From positions 558,001 to 622,000 of the forward strand of contig NC_060975.1 of assembly GCF_910589235.1 (NCBI RefSeq): a stretch of 64,000 nt of DNA, read 5' to 3'. This DNA is from Vespa crabro (lineage: Eukaryota > Arthropoda > Insecta > Hymenoptera > Vespidae). Made by a program: the position numbers and the translations under genes. Within the stretch, counting starts at the first letter, position 1, and every line of letters begins with the position of its first letter. The notes beneath the pieces were generated by a model. The model made no database searches. It had not been told where the DNA came from and was given only the letters and a program-made list of their open reading frames with translations. Below are positions 1 to 12,184 of the stretch, piece by piece.

Positions 1-227
1 GTCTGACAAGAGTTACTGAATATCATGTACTATACGAGTTTAGGGCGTGGAATCGTAAAAGGGAAAAAATGGAACGCAAAAGGGAATTTTCATCGAGTCT
101 TTCATAGAGATATAGATAGGAACAATATTTTCTTACTTTCCTAGAGGATCGTCTTTCAAAAGATATCTATACGAAATAAAATACGAGCAAGATTGTAAGA
201 ATAAAAATAAATATAAACATAAAGAGG

Positions 228-228
<1 letters not shown>

Positions 229-261
<33 letters not shown>

Positions 262-290
262 CTGTTGGAAAAAACCTATGCTTGGGGTCG

Positions 291-323
<33 letters not shown>
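229..323. repeat. (CT)n and (AG)n arrays in inverted orientation
   Basis: A CT array (230-258) is followed about 34 bp later by an AG array (293-323). The two arms are complementary and could form a hairpin of roughly 28 bp. Confidence 0.8.
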
Positions 324-329
<6 letters not shown>

Positions 330-869
330 CGGAAGGCGAGTCGAGAAGGAAACATGATGCTTCGTAGGGAGAAAGAGAGAGAGAGAGAGAGAAAGGAGGT
401 AGCATAGCGCATACTAAAAGAAGAAAGAGAGAGAATACAGGTCACGCTTCGAGGCGAGGCGATACGCGAAGTGAAATGAGACTAAAAGGAAAAGTGAGGA
501 GAGAAAGAGAGACGAAACCAAGTGAGGAGAGAAAAAAAAGAAAAACCACGGACATCGGCGACGACGACGACGACAGGCACGCGCCACGGACTCGCCCTAG
601 AAAACGTCAAATCGACGATGAGAACGACGACGACAGATTCACCCGCCTATTTATAGAGATCCTGTTGAAGAGACTTCGTCGTCGACGACGACGACGACGA
701 CGAGGCAACGCTCGAGCAGCTTACGATCCGTTCGAACGACGTTCGCCTCTTTCTCTTATTTTTATTTTACCTCTTCTTCCTCTTCTACAAGTTCTCAAGC
801 GTCGTCGAGAACTCGGCCGTTAAGAAAGAGAAGCGTGAAAATCGCATGCAGGGGCGTATCACTATGTTC

Positions 870-896
870 CTCTCTCTCTCTCTCTCTCTCTCTCTC
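870..896. repeat. (TC)n microsatellite
   Basis: Perfect dinucleotide array of about 13 units. Confidence 0.9.
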
Positions 897-1049
897 ATTG
901 CTACACTGACGCCTACGAAAATGTTGGGTGAGTGACAGAAACGGAAGATCGACTTTTACTCTCCCTCTCTCTATCTCTCTCTTTCATAAACGAGAGCGAT
1001 ATCGCGGCACGCGCGCACACGTTCAAGTCGTCGCTGCATCGAACGTGAA

Positions 1050-1084
<35 letters not shown>

Positions 1085-1104
1085 TAGATAGATAGATAGA
1101 TAGA
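1050..1104. repeat. Compound (GA)n-(GATA)n microsatellite
   Basis: A GA array (1050-1076) runs into AGACA and then a GATA array (about 1082-1104). Confidence 0.9.
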
Positions 1105-1788
1105 AAGAGAGAGACAGAAAAGGCAACCGGCACTCCGGGAATCACTTGATTTCCGCCTTTTACTCACCCATCCTCGCGACAACCAGGAAGTACTTCCTCG
1201 AATCCTAATGAACGTTTTCTCGTTATATACCAAGTTACGCGATCATATTACGGCACTGTTCGCGAAAGCTTAGAAAGATGCTTCCCGGGTTAACTCAGAA
1301 ATGCGCGAAAAACGCGAGAGACGTAGGTGCCACGAAACGCTCGACGTCCGACATTGCGTGCTGGCGCAGCCGTGTACTGTCAGTGCGCATGCGCCGACAG
1401 CGACTCCCCTCGAGATCAACGCCGTAACTAGGATCTTCGGGTGCCCTCGACAATTTTCGATACCATTCGTTAAAATCGATGAAATTTTTTTTTCCCCCCT
1501 TCTTTTCAGCTATTCCCAAAGAAATTATCCCGATTATATCATTTTATTATTTTCATTGAGCGAAGAGAGTTTTCATTCGTTGTTACATCTCATAGTACAA
1601 TTACGCTTGTAAGAAATTCATTTCTTATTCGTAAACGAAATCGTAGAACGATTTTAATTCCAAGTTTCATAATATCTTCGTACTATTCTTCGTACTATTT
1701 CATACTATTTTTCTTCCCAATATCTTATGCGTATATTCGACGTAAAATATATTGGTTATAATCTCTTACCTTGCGTAGAAGCTCGAAT

Positions 1789-1819
1789 TCTATGTAATTC
1801 TATGTAATTCTATGTAATT
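1789..1819. repeat. 10-bp direct repeat, three copies
   Basis: Three consecutive copies of the decamer ATTCTATGTA, just before foldback copy A. Confidence 0.8.
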
Positions 1820-1829
1820 TTAAACGTAT

Positions 1830-2650
1830 TTAAGATTGTTCACCACTCCTAGATTTATAATCGTCTACGTTAGCAATGCATCCAGGCATAATTTTTGATC
1901 GATTTTAATGAACAAAATTACATTTAAGTGATGAAGTTTTAAACGAGAAGACGGCCTTACTGAATTTTTAAGAAAGCTTTATTTTCGTTAAAAAAGAATC
2001 TTGTCGAAAATACTGTATTTCCAGAACAGTTTATAAACTATGATAAAAATTCATAAAACCCGTCTCTTAAAGATAAATCTTCATCTTTAAAATGAATTCA
2101 CGATTATTAAGATCGGATCAAGAATAACGTCTGGAATTATTTCTGATTCAAACGCTATTTTTGACTTTTTCTTTTTGAAGAAAAATACGTTTCCTACAGT
2201 GGCGCCCCTTGAAATCTGCCGTCGAAAAGACGAAGCTCCTAGCCCCACTGCACATTTTCGTGTAGACGCTTAGATGGTATATATTTTGTTAAGGCTGTTC
2301 ACTATCCTCGATTTACGCAAACAAGGAGAATTTGCGTGATTCTTGATCGATTTAGATGAACAAAGTCTCGTTTTAAAGGCAAAGGTTCAATCTAGACCAT
2401 ATCTTTTTCGAATTTTTGAAAAAGCTTTATTTTCTTGGAAAAGAGTCATGTTCAAAAAATGGTATTTTTCGAAAATGTTTTATGCACAAAGTAAAAGCTT
2501 TTAGAAAAATTTGAAAAAGATATGATCCAGATAAAATCTTCGTCTTTAAAATGAGATCTCCGACATGAAAAAATGGTTAAGAATTGTTGTCGAAGAAATG
2601 TTCTCGTTGATTGGGCAAATGTTGTTTTTCTTGAAGAAAAAAGTCGGCCG
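1830..2650. repeat. Diverged tandem pair of foldback (inverted-repeat) elements
   Basis: Two related copies begin at 1830 and 2289, both starting with TTAAG-x-TGTTCAC, about 459 bp apart. Each contains imperfect inverted arms. Copy A pairs about 1921-1981 with 2034-2095; copy B pairs about 2366-2430 with 2492-2555. Arms share motifs such as GATGAAG, TTTTAAA, GAATTTTT and AGCTTTA. No transposase frame lies within. This resembles a non-autonomous foldback or MITE-like element, duplicated and heavily decayed; the element family is not identified. Confidence 0.55.
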
Positions 2651-2818
2651 GCATGGGTATTCGCGAACGCTGTTAAAAGTTCTGCCAAGGATTTAGTTTT
2701 ATTTGCTTGAAAATTTCTTAGCCCATGGGTCTCCATATGCAAGCAACCTCCACGTGGTGAGACCTGGGTCGGTAGTACTTGCGATATATTGAAATCTAAT
2801 TGTAACGCAAGTATTACC

Positions 2819-3480
2819 GGGCGAATGGCTGCATATTTCGATGTATTTTTAAAATCCTTTCAAACTACTTCCGATTAAATACTAATGTACTAATACTTTA
2901 CATTGCCAATAATAGTTTTACAGACAAATAGATAAGATATAGTTAAATTCATAGATAATTTCTTTCAATTCACAAATTTATATACTAATACGCGTAAATA
3001 ATATCTATTATTCATTATGGTTTTATAGTGAAACAAACGCATACCAATGTCGTATCTAGCACGAATCATTGCGAGACGCACGCTACCATTAAAGAAATAT
3101 CAATACAAATGAGAGACTGAAAGGTATGAGTTCACAGTCTAGCAAGTCTACTTACTTTAACTCAGACGAAAGCAATTGTTGCGTGAGTACATCATTTGCG
3201 AGTTCACGTATCGTTTTCACGCTCGCGCATAATTGCGAATTTTTTTTCTTCCTTTTCTCTTCTTCTCTTTCTCTGCTAATCCTCCTTCTTCAAATCATCT
3301 TTCTCTATTCTGTCGGGCGAATAATTGCATATTTTAAGGCAAATATCAAAAATCTTTTCTATCAAATTCTTAGTTAAACTTCAAACTACTCACCTTTTAT
3401 ATTGCTAATAGATAAGAAACAGATCAAATTCTAAAATGATTTCTTCGAGGATTGCTAATTATTTTAATATTCTTATATAT
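2819..3480. repeat. Diverged duplicated segment (about 500-bp spacing)
   Basis: Sequence starting GGGCGAATGGCTGCATATTT at 2819 recurs in altered form at about 3315 (GGGCGAATAATTGCATATTTT). In both copies a CAAACTACT motif, then ATTGC(C/T)AATA and AATAGATAAGA, and finally a GATAATTTCTTT/AATGATTTCTT motif follow in the same order. This indicates an old duplication. The alignment was made by eye, and its ends are uncertain. Confidence 0.4.
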
Positions 3481-5239
3481 TGATAATGATACATACACAA
3501 TGACTATTTGAATAGGTACAAGATTTTTCATTTAAGAAAAGTGTTTAAGTACACTTCTGTTATTTGTATAAATTTAACTAGAAAGAAAAAACAAATAAAT
3601 AAATAAATTTTATACAATTAACGAACACTTTTCAATTAATACATCTTCAGAGAAATGTAATCTGGCATATGGTCTTTCTTGCTTTTGTCAGATATACTAT
3701 TATTTTTTAAGATTTTCTATCGCACACTAAAACAAATTGTTACGCGTCAGAAAGGTATAACCTACATTATGTCTCCTTATTTTGTTTATATATCTATCGC
3801 TGACGTCACACGTGCTTCGAGAGAATGACGATGGGCGGTCTAAATTATTCACCGTTTTTTTTTAGTTCTCTTGTTATTCCACATTTTGACGATTAAGCGG
3901 CATATATCGGCTATATGATTTTATCGACATACGTAATTATGCCTTAAATATTGTCTTATAGAATATTAATTTTTTTTAGATTGATCATATTAGTTCGTGT
4001 TTTGAGCTGCAGAGGTCTACACCTCCGACGTCTAACGACTTTCAATTTCGATTAATTTAACGATATATATATATAATAAATAATATAAATGGGAAACTTT
4101 ATTAAGATTTGTAAAATAAAATAATTTACGTATAATAATATATCATTAATGATAAACCATAAATATATATATATATATATATGTATATTAAGAAAATAAA
4201 TGTAAAGAACATTTTATTAGGAAACGCTCTTATTGGTGGGTTCTTTTGTTTTTTAGAATAACTCACTGTGATTGATGAAAATTATGTTGCGCAATTACGA
4301 TCAGCCAATCAATCGTCGTGAGAGGATGATACATTATTAATACGTTATAGATTTGAAATAAGTTGATCAGTCAGGATTTGATGGTCGCGCGGGAATCTCA
4401 TTATTTTAATCGTGTGTAATATTGTGAATTTTGATTTTCCTGCTTCAATATTCGTTGCATATGGTATGATTTTTTGCTTTTCTTTATTATTTGTCAATTA
4501 TGTTAAAAGAAATGTGATATTTAGAGAGATTAATCTCGATTTCGTGACAATAATTATTTTCGTAATATTCGTCGAATGGACGATCGTCCATTGTTCGAGA
4601 ATCTTTCGTTCGAAAAGCTATTGTATTAAAGTTAGAAATTATTTCTTTTCGAATTGTTCGCCGGTCATTCTCTTCAGATCGAATCAATCGAAATCTAAGT
4701 AGTGATATCGCGATAAAGTGAAATTAGAAATTCTTCAAAGTTTTAGTGAAGCCGGCCAATCGGAAAATGAACTCGCTCATGTTTAGTTAATAGTAATCGT
4801 TATAATTTTTAACGAATATTTTTCTTCTATTTTCGATCTCGTTATAAAATCATTAGTTTTTTTTTAATCATATCTAATTTAATGTCGCATCGAGAAATCT
4901 ATTCGTGTTCTTGTATTTTTATTAATATTATAACATTATTATATATAGACTGAGTGAGTGAGTGAGAAAGAGGCTTTACATTTCATTTCATTTATTTCTT
5001 TATTTTTTTTTATTAATTTAACTTTTTATTCTATTCAACAATATATCGCGTATCGTGTGCATACAAAAATTATTAGAAAAATCACTTTATTCATTCCGCG
5101 TAAAGACTCCTGTAAATTATTTTCGACTAATTTCGATAATTTCAATCTATCATTCTTCTTTCTACATTTATTGCTACTAATTGTTAATTCTTTTAGAATG
5201 CTAAAAAATGTACTATTTTATCGACCATATTAGGTTTAC

Positions 5240-5350
5240 CGACGCTGGAATTATCGACGCTGGGATTATCGACGCTGGAATTATCGACGCTGGGATTATC
5301 GACGTTGGATTTATCGACGCAAGATTTATCGACGCTGGATTTATCGACGG
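5240..5350. repeat. 15-bp minisatellite, about 7 copies
   Basis: Head-to-tail copies of GACGCTGGAATTATC with small variations (A/G at one position, and later copies with TTT for ATT). Because the unit is a multiple of three, both strands stay open and give repeated peptides (DAGII and VDNSS types). There is no spacer structure, so this is not a CRISPR array. Confidence 0.9.
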
Positions 5351-5918
5351 ATTTTATCTGTCTAATGTCTGCAGTTATCTTCCTCACAAGTATCACTGCT
5401 ACCGATAACAATTATCATTCGTGTAGATATACTTTTTCAGTAAAGTATATAGATAACACATGGTGCCAACATCGATGGTAAGTAATATTTTATACGTATA
5501 TTTATTATTCTATTCTTTTTTAACAATTAAAATTGTTATACTAATAGATAAGTTAATTTGGATGATGCATGACACTTATCGAAATATTATTTAACAAATG
5601 TCGCTCGTTATATACTATATAAGAGATCGTAATATTCATTGTTAATATATGATATCGTAATTTAAAAGTGACTCTGTTCGAGACGTTCACATGTCTGTTC
5701 TTCTTTTATCACCGTTAGATTGAAAATTCTAGAGGTATCTATAGTCTAGGGTGCATTAAATTTCTAGCAAAGGGATCTCCGGGTTTGTTTGAGGACCGTA
5801 TCGTCCTTTCCCCGGTCTCATAGAGTACAGAGAGAATGATTTAGTTTGCTAGCTTCCAAACGAATTTACGGCCGTCTGCCTTGGTACTTTCGTCGATGAT
5901 CGTGGGAAGAAAAGAAAG

Positions 5919-5957
<39 letters not shown>
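5919..5957. repeat. Poly-A tract of about 39 nt
   Basis: An uninterrupted A run preceded by a short A/G-rich stretch. It could be the 3' tail of an old plus-strand retroposon or a plain homopolymer; no retroposon body is recognised upstream. Confidence 0.85.
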
Positions 5958-5958
<1 letters not shown>

Positions 5959-7009
5959 AAGTAAAAAGAATACGAAATTACAAAGGTAGATTTTCCGCAG
6001 AAGAAATAAAAAGAAAAATGGTAAAAGGAAAAAGGAAAACGAGCCTTTATTAAAATATTTTTCTATCTCGATTTAATGGTCGAATAATCCGAAAATATCT
6101 TTATCCCCTTTTCGTCTTCGAAGCGAAACGGCGAGATGAAAATTTCCGACGTTTCTTTAATTGATAAAGCAATTAATTATGCATTCGGATTTTGTGTGGT
6201 ACGCTGCTCTCACCGCGACCGGTTCAAACGAGGCTGGCAAGTCGCTCGGAATGCGGCATGCAAAGTGTAGCTTGCGTGTGGAATCGCTTCGGGCTAACCT
6301 GGATTTCGTTAAAAGCACTTCAATTTATAATGCGACTACTGCTCTATCAATAACCACCATTGCGAAAATATTACAAATGTCTTTGAAGTTCCTATGATTT
6401 TGTAAAAAATACGATTTTTTCTACATGGGTTTAGACGATTCGTCTTTTAATTTATTAAGGCGCAATATGATCGAGCCTTTCGAAAATGTTTTATTAGCAT
6501 TAATCGTATTTATTTAAATATCATTTTTTTTTTTTTTTTTTTGTTTCTTATTATTATTATTTTGTCCTCTTCTAAGATCTCTTTTTCTGTATTCTCAAAA
6601 TTCGATCAGATCAGTAATTCTATTTCTATAGCTACAGATTTTAAAGTATCATTAATTGTGAGTTAAGATCGTACTCTCTTTTTCTCTCCTTACGTTTATC
6701 GTTCGGTATCTCGCTTATTAAAAGTAAAAAGCCAATTATAACGTTCAGTTACAAACGTTACGCGTAATTAATTTTCCTCAACGATTTTCATGGGAACCTG
6801 CATCGCATAAACGTTGGCGTATTTTTTGTTCCACTTTTTATTTGCTCTTCACTTACTTTTTTTATTTTCTTTTTTTGTGTTTTAGGAGTCTCCTCTTTAC
6901 ATATCTCGTTCACTGACACTTTATAGTTTTATTTCACTTTTAATTAACATTTAACGAGGAAGGTCGTTTAAATCGGCGAATGCTTTACAACTCGTTTGCA
7001 ACTCGAACG

Positions 7010-7010
<1 letters not shown>

Positions 7011-7047
<37 letters not shown>

Positions 7048-7057
7048 TATTATTATA
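7011..7057. repeat. (TTA)n microsatellite
   Basis: Trinucleotide array with one C interruption. Confidence 0.9.
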
Positions 7058-8612
7058 ATATTTTTTGAAAAAATGTTTAACGATATTTCGAGGAACAAAG
7101 AAAAAGTTCTCTTATTTTATTTTATTTTTTCGTCAGAGGAATCTAACGTCTCGAAGTGAGAAAAATTCTTAAGAAAAAACGACGAGCCACGAGGGATCGT
7201 CGAAACTCGAATCTTTCTCCCTCTCTCTTTCTCTCTCTTTCTCTTAAAAAAGAAAGTCGTCTTTGTAACGACACCCAGTAGACGCCTTTAAAAACTAATA
7301 TTTTCATTATTATTATTATCATTTATAGAAGCTACACCACCGTGACTCGTATTACTTTGTTAAAAAAAGAGAACAGAAGGGATTATACTCTTCCACCTCG
7401 TTTCTCGTTATTCTCGAGATACTGAAAAAAGAAATTATTTATGTACGTAAGATCTCACGCATTGTGAAATCCATAAAAGCTAGAAGGATTTTGATGAAAC
7501 TATGTATGTGTATATGTATATATATGAGAAAGTGTACTTTAAAATAGAAATGATGAAATCGTGAGATTCTCGAAACTCTTGAGTGAGCTCGTTTTCTCTC
7601 TTAATTAAACTATGATAGAACAGCCGGATATATAAGAATCTTTACAATTTTTATTTGAAATTGTATAAAGTAATCGATCGACTAATTATTATTATTAATA
7701 GTATTGACTTAAAGGAATATGTATTGTTAAAACGATATTTTCAACTAACTCGTTAACAATTATTACATGCGCGTCTGTGTACATGTACATGCATGTAGAT
7801 ATTTTGTATCTAACAATTTTCTAAGATAAAGAGAGATGAAAAAGTAGGACAGAGACGTTTTGGGGCTAAGAGTTGAAGATGCATACAAAAGGCCTTTTTG
7901 CTAAATTGGTACCTTGGAAGACTTTTTACTGAAGTATTCTCTTAGCAGGGGTCTTATTTCGCACAGGTGTATTTGTTGGAGGAGCTCTGAGGTGAGATCG
8001 TTAGCGCCAAGGGTGCGACTTTGCATTGTCCCTTGAAGTGCGTTTTAAGTGTTAGTTTATTGTTACCCGCTACCCGGTGGGCAGACTGCCCTTACATATT
8101 TAAGATGGACCATTAAAGACCGGCCGAGTTTACGCTTCGAGACCCTACAAAATTTCCGTGCGAGCGAGTGTCAATCCTTTTTCTTTTTTTTCTTCTTTTT
8201 TCTTTTTTCCCATTTCTCTTTTACTTTTCCGCTCTTTATTTTCATTTTCTTTTTCCTTTTCTTTTAATTTTTTTCTTTTCTTTATCTCTATCGCGTCTCA
8301 CGTTGACTCATATATTTTTCATTTAATATATTACGATTCGAGTTATATATTTCTCTTGTTAGCGCGTTTGATTTGGCTTTTTTTTTCCTTTTTTTATCGA
8401 TCATCCATAATACAGGGAATAGGATTTGTTATATATGTATGTATTATTATTTCCCTTATGCAAAATGGAGAAACAGGTGACTTTAAAAACATGGTCGTTT
8501 CATGAATGAGATACTCTGATATAATAGATATTACGATCACTTCGATGGGATTCGTTTTTCGATGAAGATCGTAAGAAAAGAGGAAAGGAGTCTTCCATGG
8601 TTAAGTTCTCTT

Positions 8613-8661
<49 letters not shown>

Positions 8662-8675
8662 CTCTTTCTCTTTCT
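8613..8675. repeat. (TC)n array with TTTC interruptions
   Basis: About 40 bp of perfect TC, extended by CTTT variants. The array lies inside both overlapping open frames in this region and explains their length. Confidence 0.9.
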
Positions 8676-8962
8676 CTCATTAAACTTTTCGTCGTTTCAT
8701 CCTTGGCAGAGAATCGCATCGGGAACAACTGCTCCCATGGGATCGGAGCCGTGCCACGATTATACCATTCGCGTTAGCTTAGAAGGAGAAGAAGAGATGT
8801 GGCCTTGAAGAGGGAGGAGTAAGAAGACGAGGAGAAGGGTTGAAATGACCCTTCTTCCTTCCTACCATTCTAGCTTTCTCTCAATGAGAATCCGAATCTT
8901 TGCTGAGAGAGGTTGGGAGAGATTTTTCTTCGAGTTTTTTCTTTTTCTTTTTTTTTTTGTTC

Positions 8963-8990
8963 CTTTCTTTCTTTCTTTCTTTCTTTCTTT
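8963..8990. repeat. (CTTT)n microsatellite
   Basis: About six CTTT units within a longer T-rich tract (8930-9010). Confidence 0.85.
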
Positions 8991-9106
8991 TTTTTCCCCC
9001 ATTGCTTTTTTTCCTTTTTTTGTTCGTTTTCTCTTACGTCTCCTCGATTTTCTTTTCTTCGTATTAGAATTAGCGTCTTTTCGTTTCTTAGAAAGCAATT
9101 AACACG

Positions 9107-9310
9107 ATGAGAGAAAGAGAAAAGACGGTGAGCGAGGAATCCTATGGGGAAAATGAACGTGTATATACGAGAAGAATAAAGATGAAGAAAAAGTTTGGAG
9201 TCGTCTTGCTGTGCAAGTTGATCGGTTTAGTATCTACCCTCGTAGTGTCGTACTTCTTCGTTAATATGATTGACCGCCTGAGGAAAAGTGCCGACGTGGA
9301 CGCAAAATAA
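9107..9310 (+). CDS. Candidate small single-pass membrane protein ORF
   Basis: 67 codons from ATG 9107, or 42 codons from the internal ATG at 9182. The first 25 residues are charged and partly derived from a GA-rich stretch. From 9182 the peptide reads MKKKFGVVLLCKLIGLVSTL followed by VVSYFFVNMIDRLRKSADVD. That is a lysine cluster, one hydrophobic span of about 22 residues, then a charged tail, so a membrane peptide with N-in topology is plausible. Codons favour G/C in third positions more than the surrounding AT-rich DNA does. The TAA stop lies within an AATAAA, and a pyrimidine tract ending in TTCTTAG precedes the ORF, so it could be a terminal exon. I do not recognise the family. Chance occurrence remains quite possible. 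Confidence 0.3.
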   Translation: MREREKTVSEESYGENERVYTRRIKMKKKFGVVLLCKLIGLVSTLVVSYFFVNMIDRLRKSADVDAK

Positions 9311-10388
9311 ATGTCTGAGATGTGTACGTATCCTCTATCTTTTTCTCTATAGATATATTTTTTATCCTTATTCTTCCCCAATATTCTCAGTCAGTATATC
9401 GTGATTTTCTAATATCCATTTGTCTCTCTGAAAATTAATCAAAGAAGGAAGGATGTATTTTAAATAAAAGAAATGAATTAAAAGAGAGAGAGAGAGAGAG
9501 AGATTCTCCCGAAAGATTCTCCTCGACTCGTTCGTATTTTGTGGAGAATAGAAGGAGACTAAACTCGGCCGTTACCATAAATTCTTAATCCGAATCGGTG
9601 CGTAAAACTGAAAGTTAACCAAGTTCGGTAACATTAGCCGTAACAACCAGCGTAGTAGTAAGTTCTTACGGTAACGATGCTGTAACGACGCTTTCCGAGC
9701 TGTGGCAATTTCTCGCGATAAAGTCACCGATGGGACCAACAAGAATTAAACTCGCCTAAGGGGTTGGAATCGGTTGGTGGTGGTGGCGCCATAGACGATG
9801 GTGGTGCAGCCAACGTCGAATAGGTATTAAGATTTAACCTACGCCCTTCTATAATTTCATATAATTGTACGTCGTTACTCTCTTCCATTTTGCCAAAGAG
9901 CGAAGAATGTCGTTTTCATACGCATATATATACATTTTCATATCTTTCCCATTCGACATATTTCGATTCTCCTTACGTACACATGGTTCGTCGTTTTTTT
10001 TTTTTTTTTTTTCTAATTTTTTAAATATTCCGAAAATTAGAGAATCTCTTTGTGATTACATGTGGACGTTTCTCGGTTCAGATAATAATTCGTAAAAATT
10101 GGAATTTCTCAAAGTATCTTAAGTTCTCTGTATATCACTTAGAAAGAGATTGAAACCAAAGTTTGATCAAAAGTCTCGTCGTTAGACACGTGGAAATTCA
10201 AATTGAAGCAGATTATACCACGTGGAAATTAGTCAAAACTAACAAAAGCCTGGGCGACCCCGCGGCATTCAGCGGTCACAATCGCGGCTGGATCGCGATC
10301 CGCAATTCCGCAAATGGGGCGGTTCGAGCCTTCGAACAAAAGATGTAATAATTCTGTCCCTGTTTTCGAGCATCCCCTTTTCTCTCAA

Positions 10389-10421
<33 letters not shown>

Positions 10422-10601
10422 TCTTGCATTGCCTCTTTTAATCGTTTCTTCTCTTTCTCTCTAACGGCGTCAAGTCTCTCTTCGACCCTTAGGAGAAACC
10501 CTTTGTTTGCAAAACAAACAAGAATCGTTTGCTCGCGCTAGTCGACGCCAACGACGAGTGGCGGAACGCGAACAATGCTAAAAACTGACGAAGACGTTGA
10601 T

Positions 10602-10632
<31 letters not shown>

Positions 10633-11002
10633 ATTTTAATTACGCAAATATTACGAAGCATAATCGCGTTAGCAACGAATTGAAAATCGTCGTTCGTCGA
10701 TTATTCGATCGAATGAAACCTTTCTTCCTGTTCATCTTTTGTCTCTCTCTCTCTCACCCCTTTGCGCGATTGAATATTTAATTTTTGTAAAAAAGAATGG
10801 AAACTTTGAAAGCACATTGGTTACGTTTTGTAACAGAGTATAATTTCGTTTGGAACGGTTTGCATAATATTTCGTATTTCATAAATGATTAATGACGTCG
10901 AGCGAAAATGACGAATTCATTACTTGCCATAGGGACGGAAGAAAACGAGGCTAGTATTTATAACGAGTACGATCCGAAAGAATCTTTATACATGTGTGCG
11001 TG

Positions 11003-11003
<1 letters not shown>

Positions 11004-11051
<48 letters not shown>
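11004..11051. repeat. (TA)n microsatellite followed by TG/CG alternation
   Basis: About 24 TA units, then TGTGTGCGCGCGCGTG. This purine-pyrimidine alternation could adopt Z-DNA or cruciform structure. Confidence 0.9.
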
Positions 11052-11056
<5 letters not shown>

Positions 11057-12149
11057 CGCGCGCGTGTTTGTGTGTGTATGCACATATATACATATGTATA
11101 TATATGTACATATATAGGTGCATACCTATACGGACGTATTGTAAAATGCCGACGGTAATCCGGTCGGGCGACATTGTAAACATTTTAATTAAAGCCTGCG
11201 GAGGATATTTAATTTCGAATAATTAATGGTCGCTCGCCGAAATTCATGCATCCCCGACAAAAGCCATCGCCCTCTCGATTACTCTTGATTTCATTACACG
11301 AGTCAACAGCCACGAGGCTGCCAGCCATTAAGCACCCTTTTTTATCCCCTTTCGAAACGAAATTATGTATTCCCAGAGAGAAAGAGAGAAGAGAAAGTAA
11401 CATCGCGAAAATTGCCAATTCGAGTCACCGTTCCTTTCTTTATTTCCTTCGAAGTATCTGTCACGCGCAGAGAGAGGCCTTTTAAAAGCCTACACCCTAT
11501 TACATATCTTTAAACTTTTTTTCTGCTTTTCTTTCTTTCTCTCTTTTTTTCTTCTTTCTCTTCTTTTTTTACTTTCTTTCATTTCTTTTTTTTTCTTTTT
11601 TTTTTTTCGTAATTCGAATCGTCCGACTGGAATATAACGATCACAACGATGTTTTAAAAGGAGAATAACAGGTTCCATCGGTCGGTCGGTCCGTACAAAA
11701 GATCTTTACTTTTAGACGAGTATTTATTGTCGATTACGATTACGTTTGAAATACCATCGTTATTTGTTCCTTGTGTTCACATTGTTTAGCGCGGCGAGTC
11801 AGTCAGTAATAGTAGTCAGGTTGTATAAGAGTTAACCAGACTGCGAAGTTTTTTTTTCTTTTTTTTTTTTTTTTTCATTTCTTTCACATTTAACGTCGAT
11901 TGTTTCGCAAATTTTTTTACGTTTAAAGGAACAAAGAAACAGAGAAAGAAAGGACATTGCGAGTTTAGGTAACGTTAAAGCATAGTTTGGACTGGGGGAG
12001 GGGATAGAGAATAGGAAAGCAACAAAGTGAGATAAAACCGGGAAGAATGTCGCTCGAAAAGTGGAAAATTAGCTTACGCGTGTAGAAACGTCGATCGTTA
12101 GTCACGCTTCTTACTCCGACAAAAGTCAACTAGAAGAGTGAGTAAACGC

Positions 12150-12151
<2 letters not shown>

Positions 12152-12181
<30 letters not shown>
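12152..12181. repeat. (GA)n microsatellite
   Basis: Perfect array of about 15 units. Confidence 0.9.

Positions 12182-12184
<3 letters not shown>

Noticed and set aside
476..823. 115-codon Arg/Asp-rich frame
   Set aside because: It is driven by GAC/CGA and GA-type repeats. The charge-rich peptide has no family resemblance and no gene context.
5240..5350. CRISPR-like regular repeat
   Set aside because: The units are contiguous 15-mers with no unique spacers, in a eukaryotic genome.
10318..10335. tRNA B-box-like GGTTCGAGCC
   Set aside because: There is no A box at the right distance and no acceptor stem can be folded.
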